From the NCBI GenBank assembly GCA_036262095.1, contig DATAJQ010000050.1, forward strand, positions 62,001 to 126,000: 64,000 nucleotides of DNA, given 5' to 3'. The notes below the pieces were generated by a model. That model was not told the DNA's origin. It made no database searches and worked only from the letters and a program-made list of their open reading frames with translations. Of the stretch, positions 8,462 to 16,428 are shown piece after piece. Numbering within the stretch: the stretch's first letter is position 1; the number at the start of each line of letters is the position of its first letter. Source of the stretch: Terrimonas_A sp036262095. Its GTDB lineage: Bacteria > Bacteroidota > Bacteroidia > Chitinophagales > Chitinophagaceae. A program made the position numbers and the translations under genes.

Positions 8462-9301
8462 ATGGAAAGGATCATGCTGGTCGTTAATGCTGTGGACCTT
8501 GATAAAAACTCGCTGGAGCTTGCATGCTCCCTGGCTAAAACGTCCAATTCTGTGTTGACAGGTCTGTTCCTGGAAAACCTGGCAAAAGATAAAGAATTGG
8601 TTATCAAAAATGTTTATGAGGGGACTTATATTGATCTGGAGGTTGACAGGACTTCATCCGAGTACATGAAAAAAAGTGCAAAGGTGGAGGCAAATATCGC
8701 CGTGTTCAATCAAACCTGTCAAAAGAATGGCGTCAGGTCGAATGTACAAAGAGATGAAGAAAGGCCGGTGGCTGAAGTGATAGGCGAAAGCCGGTATGCC
8801 GACTTGCTGATTTCAGATGGTGGGCTGCATTTTGAAAAAGCAATGCACCATCTTCCGTCTGCAACTGCCAGGAGAATCCTGCGGAATGTTGCATGCCCGG
8901 TTATTGTTTCAACCGGACCGGTGCAGGAGATCCGTGAAATGGTCTTTGCTTATGATGGCACTGCCTCTGCTATGTTTGCTATAAAGCAATTCACCTATCT
9001 TTTCCCTGAGTTTTCTTCGCATAAGCTTTGTGTTGTAAATGTAAATGACAGGGAAGAAGGGATCATTATGGTGCCGGGTCAGTTGAAAGAATGGTTGGAA
9101 GTGCATTACACCTCTTTTGTATTTGAGGAACTGCATGGTAAAAGGGAAGGTATATTCCTTGATTACCTTGCGGAAAAGAAAAATGCGATCATCATATTGG
9201 GAGCATATGGAAGAAGCCGTGTTTCCCGGTTATTGAGAACTGTTGCGGCTGATCTGTATGTTGACAAAATTGCTTTACCTTTTTTTATAGCACACCAATG
9301 A
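8462..9301 (+). CDS. Tandem universal stress protein
   Basis: A 279-residue protein with two UspA-like halves (about residues 1-140 and 150-279). The first opens with MERIMLVVNAVDLDKNSLELA; the second ends with IIILGAYGRSRVSRLLRTVAADL, corresponding to the usual G-x2-G-x9-G(S/T) nucleotide-binding loop, here with substitutions, so ATP binding is uncertain. An in-frame ATG at 8411 exists, but the start at 8462 matches the family's N-terminus and avoids overlap with the mlaE upstream region. It is divergent from mlaE, so the roughly 155 bases between the two preferred starts probably hold both promoters. Confidence 0.82.
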   Translation: MERIMLVVNAVDLDKNSLELACSLAKTSNSVLTGLFLENLAKDKELVIKNVYEGTYIDLEVDRTSSEYMKKSAKVEANIAVFNQTCQKNGVRSNVQRDEERPVAEVIGESRYADLLISDGGLHFEKAMHHLPSATARRILRNVACPVIVSTGPVQEIREMVFAYDGTASAMFAIKQFTYLFPEFSSHKLCVVNVNDREEGIIMVPGQLKEWLEVHYTSFVFEELHGKREGIFLDYLAEKKNAIIILGAYGRSRVSRLLRTVAADLYVDKIALPFFIAHQ

Positions 9302-9389
9302 TTGTTTTTGGAAGAGCGTAATACAATACCGGGTCGCCCATACCTGGATAACGAACAGCTTTAATCTTCAGATTGATTACACTTAACCC

Positions 9390-10142
9390 TCAAAGCCGGA
9401 ATTGATAACCGAGATCTACCACCGCGGCGCCGGTCTTGTTCTTTCCATTCGCGCTGCCTTTCTGAATATCGATCAGTCCATAGTTGCCGCCAGCTTCCAG
9501 GAAAATGCTTCCTCCCCCTAATTTATAATCAATCCCTAAATGACCACTAATGCCCGTGTTGAAACGGTGGAGGTCACTCGTAATATTATCTTTATTGTTG
9601 AAAGACTGTGGTTGAGCCGTAACAGGCTCTGTCTTATTATAATCAAGATAAACTCTGCTTGAGCCATTGGTAATGTTTTTCGCGTTCAGGAGATAACTGA
9701 TAAATGGGCCACCTGCTAAATAAACACTCCATTTGCTTTTCCATTTGATACGATACTTGGCGAGTATCGGCAACATAAGATAATTCATTTTCGCTTCGCT
9801 TTTATAATCCGCATATAAATACGCCGGAGCCTGGCCATTGGGAAACAAGGGCAGCATTTCATCCGGGACTGTAAATGCCTGTGTCCCGTTCTTTTTACCA
9901 CCCTGTGATGAGTATTCGAGCTGAGGCTGGATGGAGAAACGGTCACAGAAAGGAAACTCTATATGGATGGCGGCATCAATATCCAAACGGGAGCTATAGC
10001 CGCTGCTTACCGGGTTGGTAGAACTGCCAGAGGTCAGATTTGGAATACTCAAACCGGCTTTGAAGCCAAGAGATGGCCTTGTTTGGGCCAGGATCATATT
10101 TGTACTCAATACAATCATTGTGATGAAGAGTGTTTTTTTCAT
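9390..10142 (-). CDS. PorT-like outer membrane beta-barrel protein
   Basis: A 250-residue protein starting MKKTLFITMIVLSTNMILAQ, a clear signal peptide. The mature part shows alternating amphipathic strands and family features such as GFKAGLSIPNL near the N-terminus, SIQPQLEYSSQGGK, YLMLPILAKYRI, and a terminal aromatic strand ending in GYQFRL. It should insert in the outer membrane as a small porin-like barrel; ligand and role are unknown. A longer frame to 10205 would hide the signal peptide, so that start is not used. It is not in an obvious operon. Confidence 0.85.
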   Translation of the reverse strand: MKKTLFITMIVLSTNMILAQTRPSLGFKAGLSIPNLTSGSSTNPVSSGYSSRLDIDAAIHIEFPFCDRFSIQPQLEYSSQGGKKNGTQAFTVPDEMLPLFPNGQAPAYLYADYKSEAKMNYLMLPILAKYRIKWKSKWSVYLAGGPFISYLLNAKNITNGSSRVYLDYNKTEPVTAQPQSFNNKDNITSDLHRFNTGISGHLGIDYKLGGGSIFLEAGGNYGLIDIQKGSANGKNKTGAAVVDLGYQFRL

Positions 10143-10361
10143 GCGAATAAATTTTAGTGTTATAAAATAGAAGATGAATTTATTGCAGCGGATGGCCAGG
10201 ATCAATGACTGTGATCAGGTATGTTGAAAACCCCATGCAGGCCGTTTAATCTCTGATTGATGTCATGGACGTAGTGATTTAAATCATTCCCGGGTGGCTG
10301 AAATAATGTGAAATTCAATACGGATCGAATATAAAAGCCGGGGCTACAGCAACAGCATTGT

Positions 10362-11072
10362 ATGTTAGTATTAATTACCATTCTTACCTTTTTTTCCACG
10401 CTTGCCGGTGGTTTGTTTGCAATGTATTTCAAGGATAAGCTCCGGCTGATACTTGGGTTCAGTGCCGGTGCTGTGATTGGCGTATGTTTATTTGATCTGT
10501 TGCCTGAATCCTTATTGCTGAGCCGGGATCACTTTCAGCAGCAAACCACTATCAGCATTGTAGCACTTGGCTTTTTCTTATACCTCATCCTTGACCGGTT
10601 CACTTTGCTTCACTTCCGGGTTGCCGGAGTGGAAAATCATGGCAGGGAAAATCTTGCTGCAGGAAGTTTGTCGATCCATAGCTTTTTCGATGGTGTTGCC
10701 ATCGGCCTTGCTTTTAGGATCTCCGATCAGATTGGGATATTTGTTGCAATGGCTGTGATTGTTCATGATTTTTCTGATGGTGTGAATACTGTGAGTGTGG
10801 TGTTGAAGAAGGATGAACGTCTCAGCAGATCGTTCTTATGGCTGCTAACTGATTCCGTTGCCCCCGTTCTCGGGGTGGTCTCAACCTATATGTTCCGGCT
10901 TTCTGAAGAAACCTTTGCGGTGCTGATCTCTTTATTTACCGGTTTCTTTTTATACATAGGTGCCAGCGATCTGTTGCCGGAAAGTCATCATGAATATTCT
11001 TCATTCTGGACCACTTGCATGACTATAATCGGTGCCGGCCTGATCTATGCAGCCATCACTTTCTTTGGATGA
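10362..11072 (+). CDS. ZIP-like metal transporter
   Basis: A 236-residue protein with about seven membrane helices. Two conserved metal-site helices are visible: HSFFDGVAIG (His106, Asp110) and HDFSDGVNTV (His135, Asp139), matching the H-x3-(D/E)-G patterns of ZIP transporters, though Phe and Ser replace the usual Asn and Pro. It probably moves a divalent cation such as zinc into the cytoplasm. It stands alone between the barrel gene and the peptidase gene. Confidence 0.8.
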   Translation: MLVLITILTFFSTLAGGLFAMYFKDKLRLILGFSAGAVIGVCLFDLLPESLLLSRDHFQQQTTISIVALGFFLYLILDRFTLLHFRVAGVENHGRENLAAGSLSIHSFFDGVAIGLAFRISDQIGIFVAMAVIVHDFSDGVNTVSVVLKKDERLSRSFLWLLTDSVAPVLGVVSTYMFRLSEETFAVLISLFTGFFLYIGASDLLPESHHEYSSFWTTCMTIIGAGLIYAAITFFG

Positions 11073-11185
11073 ACGGCTATGGCAATTCTTCGATCGGTCA
11101 TCTTAATATTTTCCCGGACTCCCTGCTATTATTAACCTCTCTTCCGTACATTTAACCAATTCCTCCATTTCTTAAATCAACCTAT

Positions 11186-13204
11186 ATGACAAGATTGCTT
11201 ATGTTCCTTCTCCTCGCCATACTGGCTGTAAGCTGTAAACAAGCAGCTGACCGGACTCCTGGCCAGGGGCTGATCACCGGTATCGATTCTACTATAAAGC
11301 CCGGCGATAATTTTTTTATGTACGTCAACAAGACATGGTATGACAGCGCAACCATACCCGCCAGCCAATCAGGAGTGGGATCCTATTCTTTTTTGAACTT
11401 TCCACAGCGGATCCGGCTACAGGGAATATTAGACAGCGTAGCTGCAGCTAATAACCCTGCAGGCAGCATCGAACAGAAAGTAGGGGATTTCTATGCATCG
11501 GGAATGGATACGGTGGCGATTGATAAACGTGGTTATGAACCCATCAAACCTATCCTGGCAAAGATAGATGCAGTAACAGACCTGCCTGCGCTGCTAAAAC
11601 TTGTGGTGGAAGAACAAAAAGCGGGTGACGTGTCGCTGATCGGTTTTTATATCGGGCCTGATGATAAGCAAAGTTCGGTGAACATTGTTACATTAGGACA
11701 GACCGGCCTGGGACTGCCGGAAAGGGATTATTATTTCAAAACTGATCCTTCAACAACCGGCATTCAACAAGCGTATAAAACAGCACTCAGTTCTTACTTC
11801 CAACTGATCGGGATTGATGCTGCTACGGCGGAAAAAAATGCTGCGATCGTTTATGAAATAGAAAAGCAACTCGCCAGCTCTCACAGAACTAATATTGAAC
11901 TCCGGGATGTAAAGGCCAATTACAATAAACTGGCTGTTGCCGATCTTTCGAAAAAGCAACCGAATCTTAGCTGGCCTGCTTTACTGGCGGATTATGGTGC
12001 AAAGGTTGATTCAGTGAATATGCGTCAACCTGGCTACTATGACAAGCTCAACTCGATGTTGGCCACCGTGCCGATCAGTGATTGGAAAGTATATTTAAAA
12101 GCCAATATGCTTCGCGACTATTCAGGGTTTTTAAGCAAACCTTTTAATGATGTGAATTTCAATTACACAAAAATGCTCACCGGCCAGGCTGTGATGAAGC
12201 CGCGTGCGGAAGAAATGACACAGGCAGTTGATCGCTCCCTGGGGCAGGCCCTGGCACAGTTGTATGTAAAGAAATATTTTCCCGAAGAGGCAAAAAAACG
12301 GATGCGGGTGCTGGTGGATAACCTGAAAAAAGCATTGGAAGCCCGGATCACCAAATTGGATTGGATGAGTGATTCTACCAAGGCAAAGGCGAAAGAGAAA
12401 CTTGCAGCGTTTACAGAGAAGATCGGTTATCCCGATAAATGGAGGGACTATTCAAAAGTGGAAGTGAAACGTGATACTTATTTTGAGAACAGATTGTCGG
12501 CCAACAAGAATGATTATGCATATATGCTGGCAAAACTTGGCCAGCCGGTTGATAGAACAGAATGGCACACAACCCCGCCAACAGTGACGGCCTATAATAA
12601 TCCTCCGTTGAATGAAATCGTTTTTCCAGCAGGAATATTGCAGCCTCCTTACTTTGATATGAATGCCGACGATGCACTGAACTATGGCGGTATCGGTATG
12701 GTGATCGGCCATGAGATCGTACATTCATTTGATGACGAGGGAGCGCAGTTTGATAAAGATGGCAACGTTACGGACTGGTGGACAAAAGCTGACTATGAAA
12801 AGTTCAAGGCGCGCACCCAGCAGGTGCTTGATCAATACAGCTTATTTACCGTGCTTGATTCGATGCATGTGAAAGGCGCATTGACCCTTGGAGAAAATAC
12901 AGCAGATCTTGCCGGTATTGCCATTGCGTATGATGCTTTCAAAATGACTAAAGAGGGAAAGGATACTACAAAGCTGGATGGCTTTACACCTGACCAACGG
13001 TTCTTTATTTCCATTGCCAGGATATGGAGGGTTAAAACAACGGATCAGTTCATGCGGATGTATGTAAATACGAATCCACACTCACCGGCTATTTGGCGGG
13101 TGAACGGTCCGTTGATGAACTTTACACCGTTTTATAATGCATTTAATGTGCAGCCGGGGGAAAAGATGTATAAGCCGGAAAATGAACGGATAAAGGTTTG
13201 GTAG
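11186..13204 (+). CDS. pepO: M13-family zinc metallopeptidase, lipoprotein
   Basis: A 672-residue neprilysin-like endopeptidase. The N-terminus MTRLLMFLLLAILAVSCKQ has a lipobox with Cys17, so it is likely membrane-anchored outside the cytoplasm. The zinc motif HEIVH is at residues 509-513 (GHEIVHSFDDEGAQFD), and the third ligand lies in GENTADLAG about 60 residues later. NAFNVQPGEKMY near the end is typical of the family. The length is standard for bacterial M13 enzymes, which cleave short peptides. It is monocistronic, with an intrinsic terminator 56 bases downstream. Confidence 0.95.
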   Translation: MTRLLMFLLLAILAVSCKQAADRTPGQGLITGIDSTIKPGDNFFMYVNKTWYDSATIPASQSGVGSYSFLNFPQRIRLQGILDSVAAANNPAGSIEQKVGDFYASGMDTVAIDKRGYEPIKPILAKIDAVTDLPALLKLVVEEQKAGDVSLIGFYIGPDDKQSSVNIVTLGQTGLGLPERDYYFKTDPSTTGIQQAYKTALSSYFQLIGIDAATAEKNAAIVYEIEKQLASSHRTNIELRDVKANYNKLAVADLSKKQPNLSWPALLADYGAKVDSVNMRQPGYYDKLNSMLATVPISDWKVYLKANMLRDYSGFLSKPFNDVNFNYTKMLTGQAVMKPRAEEMTQAVDRSLGQALAQLYVKKYFPEEAKKRMRVLVDNLKKALEARITKLDWMSDSTKAKAKEKLAAFTEKIGYPDKWRDYSKVEVKRDTYFENRLSANKNDYAYMLAKLGQPVDRTEWHTTPPTVTAYNNPPLNEIVFPAGILQPPYFDMNADDALNYGGIGMVIGHEIVHSFDDEGAQFDKDGNVTDWWTKADYEKFKARTQQVLDQYSLFTVLDSMHVKGALTLGENTADLAGIAIAYDAFKMTKEGKDTTKLDGFTPDQRFFISIARIWRVKTTDQFMRMYVNTNPHSPAIWRVNGPLMNFTPFYNAFNVQPGEKMYKPENERIKVW

Positions 13205-13260
13205 GAGGAGTGGATATAATTAGCAGTGCGAAATCAGTGAAAGAAGGGTAGAGCGGCTGA

Positions 13261-13291
13261 AAGACTCTTGGTAAAACTGAGAGTCTTTTTT
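13261..13291 (+). terminator. Intrinsic terminator after pepO
   Basis: AAGACTCT pairs perfectly with AGAGTCTT across an 11-base loop, and the right arm runs into six T residues. Confidence 0.8.
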
Positions 13292-13324
13292 ATGTCGTCT
13301 AGCTATGCAATTACCGGGATTTAT

Positions 13325-13509
13325 CCATACGTCTATGCTCTGTGGCTGCTGTAGTACTTCATTGGGCTGCGACCGTGCGCCTACGCTGAAGCTTTGGTGC
13401 AGGCGTACGAAACCCGTTCGGGGCTTAGAATGTACTATATATAAAAAACCCGCCTTCACTCTGCGGCTGTCGTAGTAATACGAAGGCAGCAAAGCTTCGG
13501 CGGGCGGAG
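13325..13509. repeat. Imperfect direct repeat beside tRNA-Pro
   Basis: The non-coding stretch between the pepO terminator and the tRNA. Two copies of a CTCTGYGGCTG..GTAGTA unit are present, near 13338 and 13458. Each is followed by an AAGCTT-containing segment (GAAGCTTTGGTGC and AAAGCTTCGGCGGGC). The second copy can also fold, CCCGCC at about 13450 pairing with GGCGGG near 13500. Minus-strand translation contains FLYIVHS, resembling the start of GIY-YIG nuclease domains that often sit beside tRNAs in this phylum, but the rest does not fit; a decayed copy is only a guess. Confidence 0.4.
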
Positions 13510-13583
13510 TCGGGACGACTAGATTCGAACTAGCGACCCCTTGCACCCCATGCAAGTGCGCTACCGGGCTGCGCTACGTCCCG
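13510..13583 (-). tRNA. tRNA-Pro (anticodon GGG)
   Basis: A 74-base cloverleaf on the minus strand. The acceptor stem CGGGACG pairs with CGTCCCG, the D arm holds AGCGCAGCCCGGTAGCGC, and the anticodon stem CTTGC/GCAAG encloses loop ATGGGGT, so the anticodon is GGG, reading CCC/CCU. The T loop is TTCGAAT. CCA is not encoded: the bases after discriminator A are CTC. A -7 box is visible about 74 bases upstream. Confidence 0.95.
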
Positions 13584-13656
13584 AACAAAACCGGTATTCC
13601 GGTAGGGAATCCACTGATCAACTTCGCATTTTGACTGCTCGAAAACCAGCGGGTTG

Positions 13657-13664
13657 CAAAAGTA
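13657..13664 (-). promoter_or_regulatory. -7 box for tRNA-Pro
   Basis: On the minus strand this reads TACTTTTG, a full match to the Bacteroidota -7 consensus TAnnTTTG. A TTG lies about 24 bases further upstream, slightly beyond the usual spacing. It is positioned to give a leader of about 65 bases before the tRNA. Confidence 0.5.
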
Positions 13665-13701
13665 AGGTTTTTTACCATTTTTCCGAACCAAAAACAACCT
13701 T

Positions 13702-13709
13702 TATCTTCG
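13702..13709 (+). promoter_or_regulatory. -7 box immediately before dihydroorotase start
   Basis: TATCTTCG matches TAnnTTTG at all but one position. Only seven bases separate it from the ATG, so transcription would begin at or next to the start codon. No good -33 TTG is seen at the normal distance. Confidence 0.4.
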
Positions 13710-13716
13710 CACCTTA

Positions 13717-14979
13717 ATGAAAATCATCATTAAACAAGCCCGGATAACGGACCCGGCTTCTCCTTTCAACGGACAAACAGCTGATATTTTTATTGCAGAC
13801 GGAATTATCAAAGCCATCGGTAAAAACCTTACTGATCAGGCAGATAAAGTGATTGAACAACCAGGTGCACACGTTTCGCCAGGATGGATGGATGTGTTTG
13901 CCCATTTCGGGGATCCCGGTTATGAGTTCAAAGAAACGCTCGAATCAGGAGCCGCCGCTGCCGCTGCCGGTGGTTTTACTGATATTCTGGTTATTCCTAA
14001 TACAAATCCCTGCATCCACAATAAAGCCAATGTAGAATATATCGTGCAGAAAAGCCGGCTGCTTCCGGTATCGGTTCATCCTATCGGTGCCATCACGCGC
14101 AACACGGAAGGAAAGGAACTCGCAGAAATGTATGATATGAAAAACAGCGGCGCCCTGGCATTCAGCGATGGTACCAACTCTGTTCAATCGGCCGGACTGC
14201 TGGTAAAAGCTTTGCAATATGTAAAGGCATTCGGCGGTTTGCTGGTACAGGTGCCGGATGATAAAAGCATCAACCCGCATGGACTGATGCATGAAGGCAT
14301 TGTTTCCACCCGTCTCGGTTTGCCCGGCAAACCGGAACTGGCAGAGGCACTGATCGTTTCCCGCGATATTCAACTTACCGCTTATGCCGGCTCACGGCTT
14401 CATCTTACCGGTATCAGTGCCGCTTCTTCGATAGCGCATATCCGGGAAGGAAAAAAGGAGGGTATAGATATAACCTGCTCTGTTACGCCTTATCATCTTT
14501 TCTTTACCGATGAGGACCTGAAAGGGTACGATACTAATCTGAAAGTAAATCCTGTGCTTCGTTCTTCAGCCGACAGGAAATCGCTGCGCAAAGGCATTAC
14601 TGACGGCACCATTGATTGTATCGCTTCGCACCACCTACCCCATGAATACGATAGCAAAGTGCTCGAGTTTGAATATGCAAAGAATGGAATAATCGGTCTT
14701 GAGACTGCTTATGCAGTATTGAATACAGCAATGCCGGAAGTAAACCCTGCAAAATGGGTTGAACTGCTTTCGATCAATCCTCGCAAAATATTCGGCCTGC
14801 CTGCAATAAGCATACAGGAAGGACAGGCTGCTTCATTGTCCCTGTTCAATCCTTCCGCAAGATGGACGGTATCGGAAAAGGATATCCGTTCAAAATCAAA
14901 AAATACACCGTTCATCGGAAAGGAGCTTACTGGAAAAGTGATCGGTATTGTACATAAAGGAGGAGTGGTTCTCCAATAA
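13717..14979 (+). CDS. Dihydroorotase homologue with altered metal site
   Basis: A 420-residue amidohydrolase of the dihydroorotase family (ring closure of carbamoyl-aspartate in pyrimidine synthesis). Fold landmarks are PGWMDVFAHFGDPG, GAAAAAAGGFTDILVIPNT, HLTGISAASS and the C-terminal metal-binding-loop segment ASHHLPH. Key residues differ: the canonical D-x-H-x-H is D59-V-F61-A-H63, losing one His, and the catalytic Asp of the usual ATDHAPH is His305. It may therefore be a non-catalytic partner or an enzyme with a different metal arrangement, as known for non-canonical dihydroorotases. It starts a tight run with DUF4199 and two glycosyltransferases (gaps of 9 and 3 bases, then a 1-base overlap). 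Confidence 0.85.
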   Translation: MKIIIKQARITDPASPFNGQTADIFIADGIIKAIGKNLTDQADKVIEQPGAHVSPGWMDVFAHFGDPGYEFKETLESGAAAAAAGGFTDILVIPNTNPCIHNKANVEYIVQKSRLLPVSVHPIGAITRNTEGKELAEMYDMKNSGALAFSDGTNSVQSAGLLVKALQYVKAFGGLLVQVPDDKSINPHGLMHEGIVSTRLGLPGKPELAEALIVSRDIQLTAYAGSRLHLTGISAASSIAHIREGKKEGIDITCSVTPYHLFFTDEDLKGYDTNLKVNPVLRSSADRKSLRKGITDGTIDCIASHHLPHEYDSKVLEFEYAKNGIIGLETAYAVLNTAMPEVNPAKWVELLSINPRKIFGLPAISIQEGQAASLSLFNPSARWTVSEKDIRSKSKNTPFIGKELTGKVIGIVHKGGVVLQ

Positions 14980-14988
14980 TTAAATCCA

Positions 14989-15483
14989 ATGAGTAAAAAA
15001 ATCACCCCACTGATAAAAGGTCTGATCACTGGCGTTGCCATGCTTGCATTTGCCTTAATCATGTATTTTACTGAGAAAACAGCAGAATCCAATCTTCACC
15101 TCGTTAATTATGCGTTGTATGCGGGTGGGATATTCTGGACCTTGTTTGCCTATTCCCGATCGGAATCGTATACCGGCAAGTTCGGAGATATTTTTGCGCA
15201 GGGATTCCGTTGTTTTGTAGTTGTTGCATTGATCATGGTGAGCTTTACTGCGATCTTCATTAAAGTGCATCCTGAATTGGCAGAAGAAGCCGCTGTAGCT
15301 TACAAAGAATATCTTTTGAAGAATGAAAAGGACAGAACGCCGGCGGAAATAGAAGAGAAAGTGGCAGAATCTAAAAAACAGTATGCTACCGGACATGTTT
15401 CCATGGCAATTTTCGGATATTTGGTGATGGGCACTATTTTTACTGCAGCCGGTGCCGGTATTTTATTAATAAGAAGACAATAG
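14989..15483 (+). CDS. DUF4199 membrane protein
   Basis: A 164-residue protein with four predicted membrane helices (about residues 8-26, 38-54, 68-90 and 138-160) and a charged loop (about 95-135). The pattern, with FAQGFRCFVVVALIMV and a C-terminal helix ending in basic residues, matches the DUF4199 family of Bacteroidota. No biochemical function is known. It sits 9 bases after the dihydroorotase homologue and 3 bases before a glycosyltransferase, so it is co-transcribed and may serve the surface-glycan genes. Confidence 0.8.
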   Translation: MSKKITPLIKGLITGVAMLAFALIMYFTEKTAESNLHLVNYALYAGGIFWTLFAYSRSESYTGKFGDIFAQGFRCFVVVALIMVSFTAIFIKVHPELAEEAAVAYKEYLLKNEKDRTPAEIEEKVAESKKQYATGHVSMAIFGYLVMGTIFTAAGAGILLIRRQ

Positions 15484-15486
15484 GAC

Positions 15487-16428
15487 ATGGATATATCCGT
15501 GGTTATTCCCCTGCTGAATGAAGAAGAGTCCCTGCCGGAACTGACGGCCTGGATCGAAAAAGTTATGCAGGAGAACCAATACTCTTACGAAGTGATCTTT
15601 GTAGATGATGGAAGCACCGACGATTCCTGGAATGTAATAGAACAGTTGCGGGAGAAAAACCATAATATCAAAGGCATAAAATTCCAGCGCAATTATGGTA
15701 AGTCTGCCGGCCTCAATGAAGGCTTCAAAGCAGCTCAGGGTGATGTGATCATTACCATGGATGCCGATCTGCAGGACAGTCCTGATGAAATACCTGAACT
15801 CCGCCGCCTGATTGTTGAAGATAATTACGACCTGATCAGCGGATGGAAAAAGAAACGTTACGATAATAAGCTGACCAAAAATCTTCCCAGCAAACTGTTC
15901 AATGCCGCTGCCCGGCAGATGAGCAAAATACAGTTGCACGATTTCAATTGCGGACTCAAATCATACAAAAAGAAAGTGGTGAAGAGCATTGAAGTGTATG
16001 GTGAAATGCACCGCTATGTACCGGTACTGGCCAAATGGGCCGGCTTCCGGAAGATCGGTGAGAAAGTGGTGGAACACCGACCCCGGAAATATGGAATCAG
16101 CAAGTTTGGCTGGAACCGTTTTGTGAATGGATTTCTTGATCTGCTGTCTATCTTCTTCATAGGAAAATTCGGTAAGCGCCCGATGCATTTCTTTGGGTTC
16201 TGGGGAACTATTTTTTTCCTGATAGGAACCGGCTTCTCTATTTATTTATTTATTTCCAAACTGGTGGATTACAATTATCCGCTTACAAACAGACCTGGAT
16301 TCTATCTTGCCATCGCTTCAGTGATCATCGGTGTGCAATTATTCCTTGCCGGATTTTTGGGTGAGCTGATCTCCCGTAATTCCGCAGGCAGGAACAGTTA
16401 CCTGATCGAAACAAAAGCAGGTTTGTAA
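15487..16428 (+). CDS. Family 2 glycosyltransferase with C-terminal membrane helices
   Basis: A 313-residue GT-A enzyme of the DPM1/GtrB type. It opens with ISVVIPLLNEEESLPEL, has the metal-binding DAD at residues 92-94 (MDADLQDSPDEIPEL), and ends with two membrane helices (about 230-258 and 268-295). Such enzymes usually transfer a sugar from a nucleotide sugar to polyprenyl phosphate at the cytoplasmic membrane. Sugar and acceptor cannot be read from sequence. Its stop codon overlaps the start of the next glycosyltransferase by one base. Confidence 0.9.
   Translation: MDISVVIPLLNEEESLPELTAWIEKVMQENQYSYEVIFVDDGSTDDSWNVIEQLREKNHNIKGIKFQRNYGKSAGLNEGFKAAQGDVIITMDADLQDSPDEIPELRRLIVEDNYDLISGWKKKRYDNKLTKNLPSKLFNAAARQMSKIQLHDFNCGLKSYKKKVVKSIEVYGEMHRYVPVLAKWAGFRKIGEKVVEHRPRKYGISKFGWNRFVNGFLDLLSIFFIGKFGKRPMHFFGFWGTIFFLIGTGFSIYLFISKLVDYNYPLTNRPGFYLAIASVIIGVQLFLAGFLGELISRNSAGRNSYLIETKAGL

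Noticed and set aside
13220..13555. Open frame on the minus strand overlapping the tRNA and its flank
   Set aside because: It reads through the tRNA and the repeat region; the composition is low quality and no family matches.
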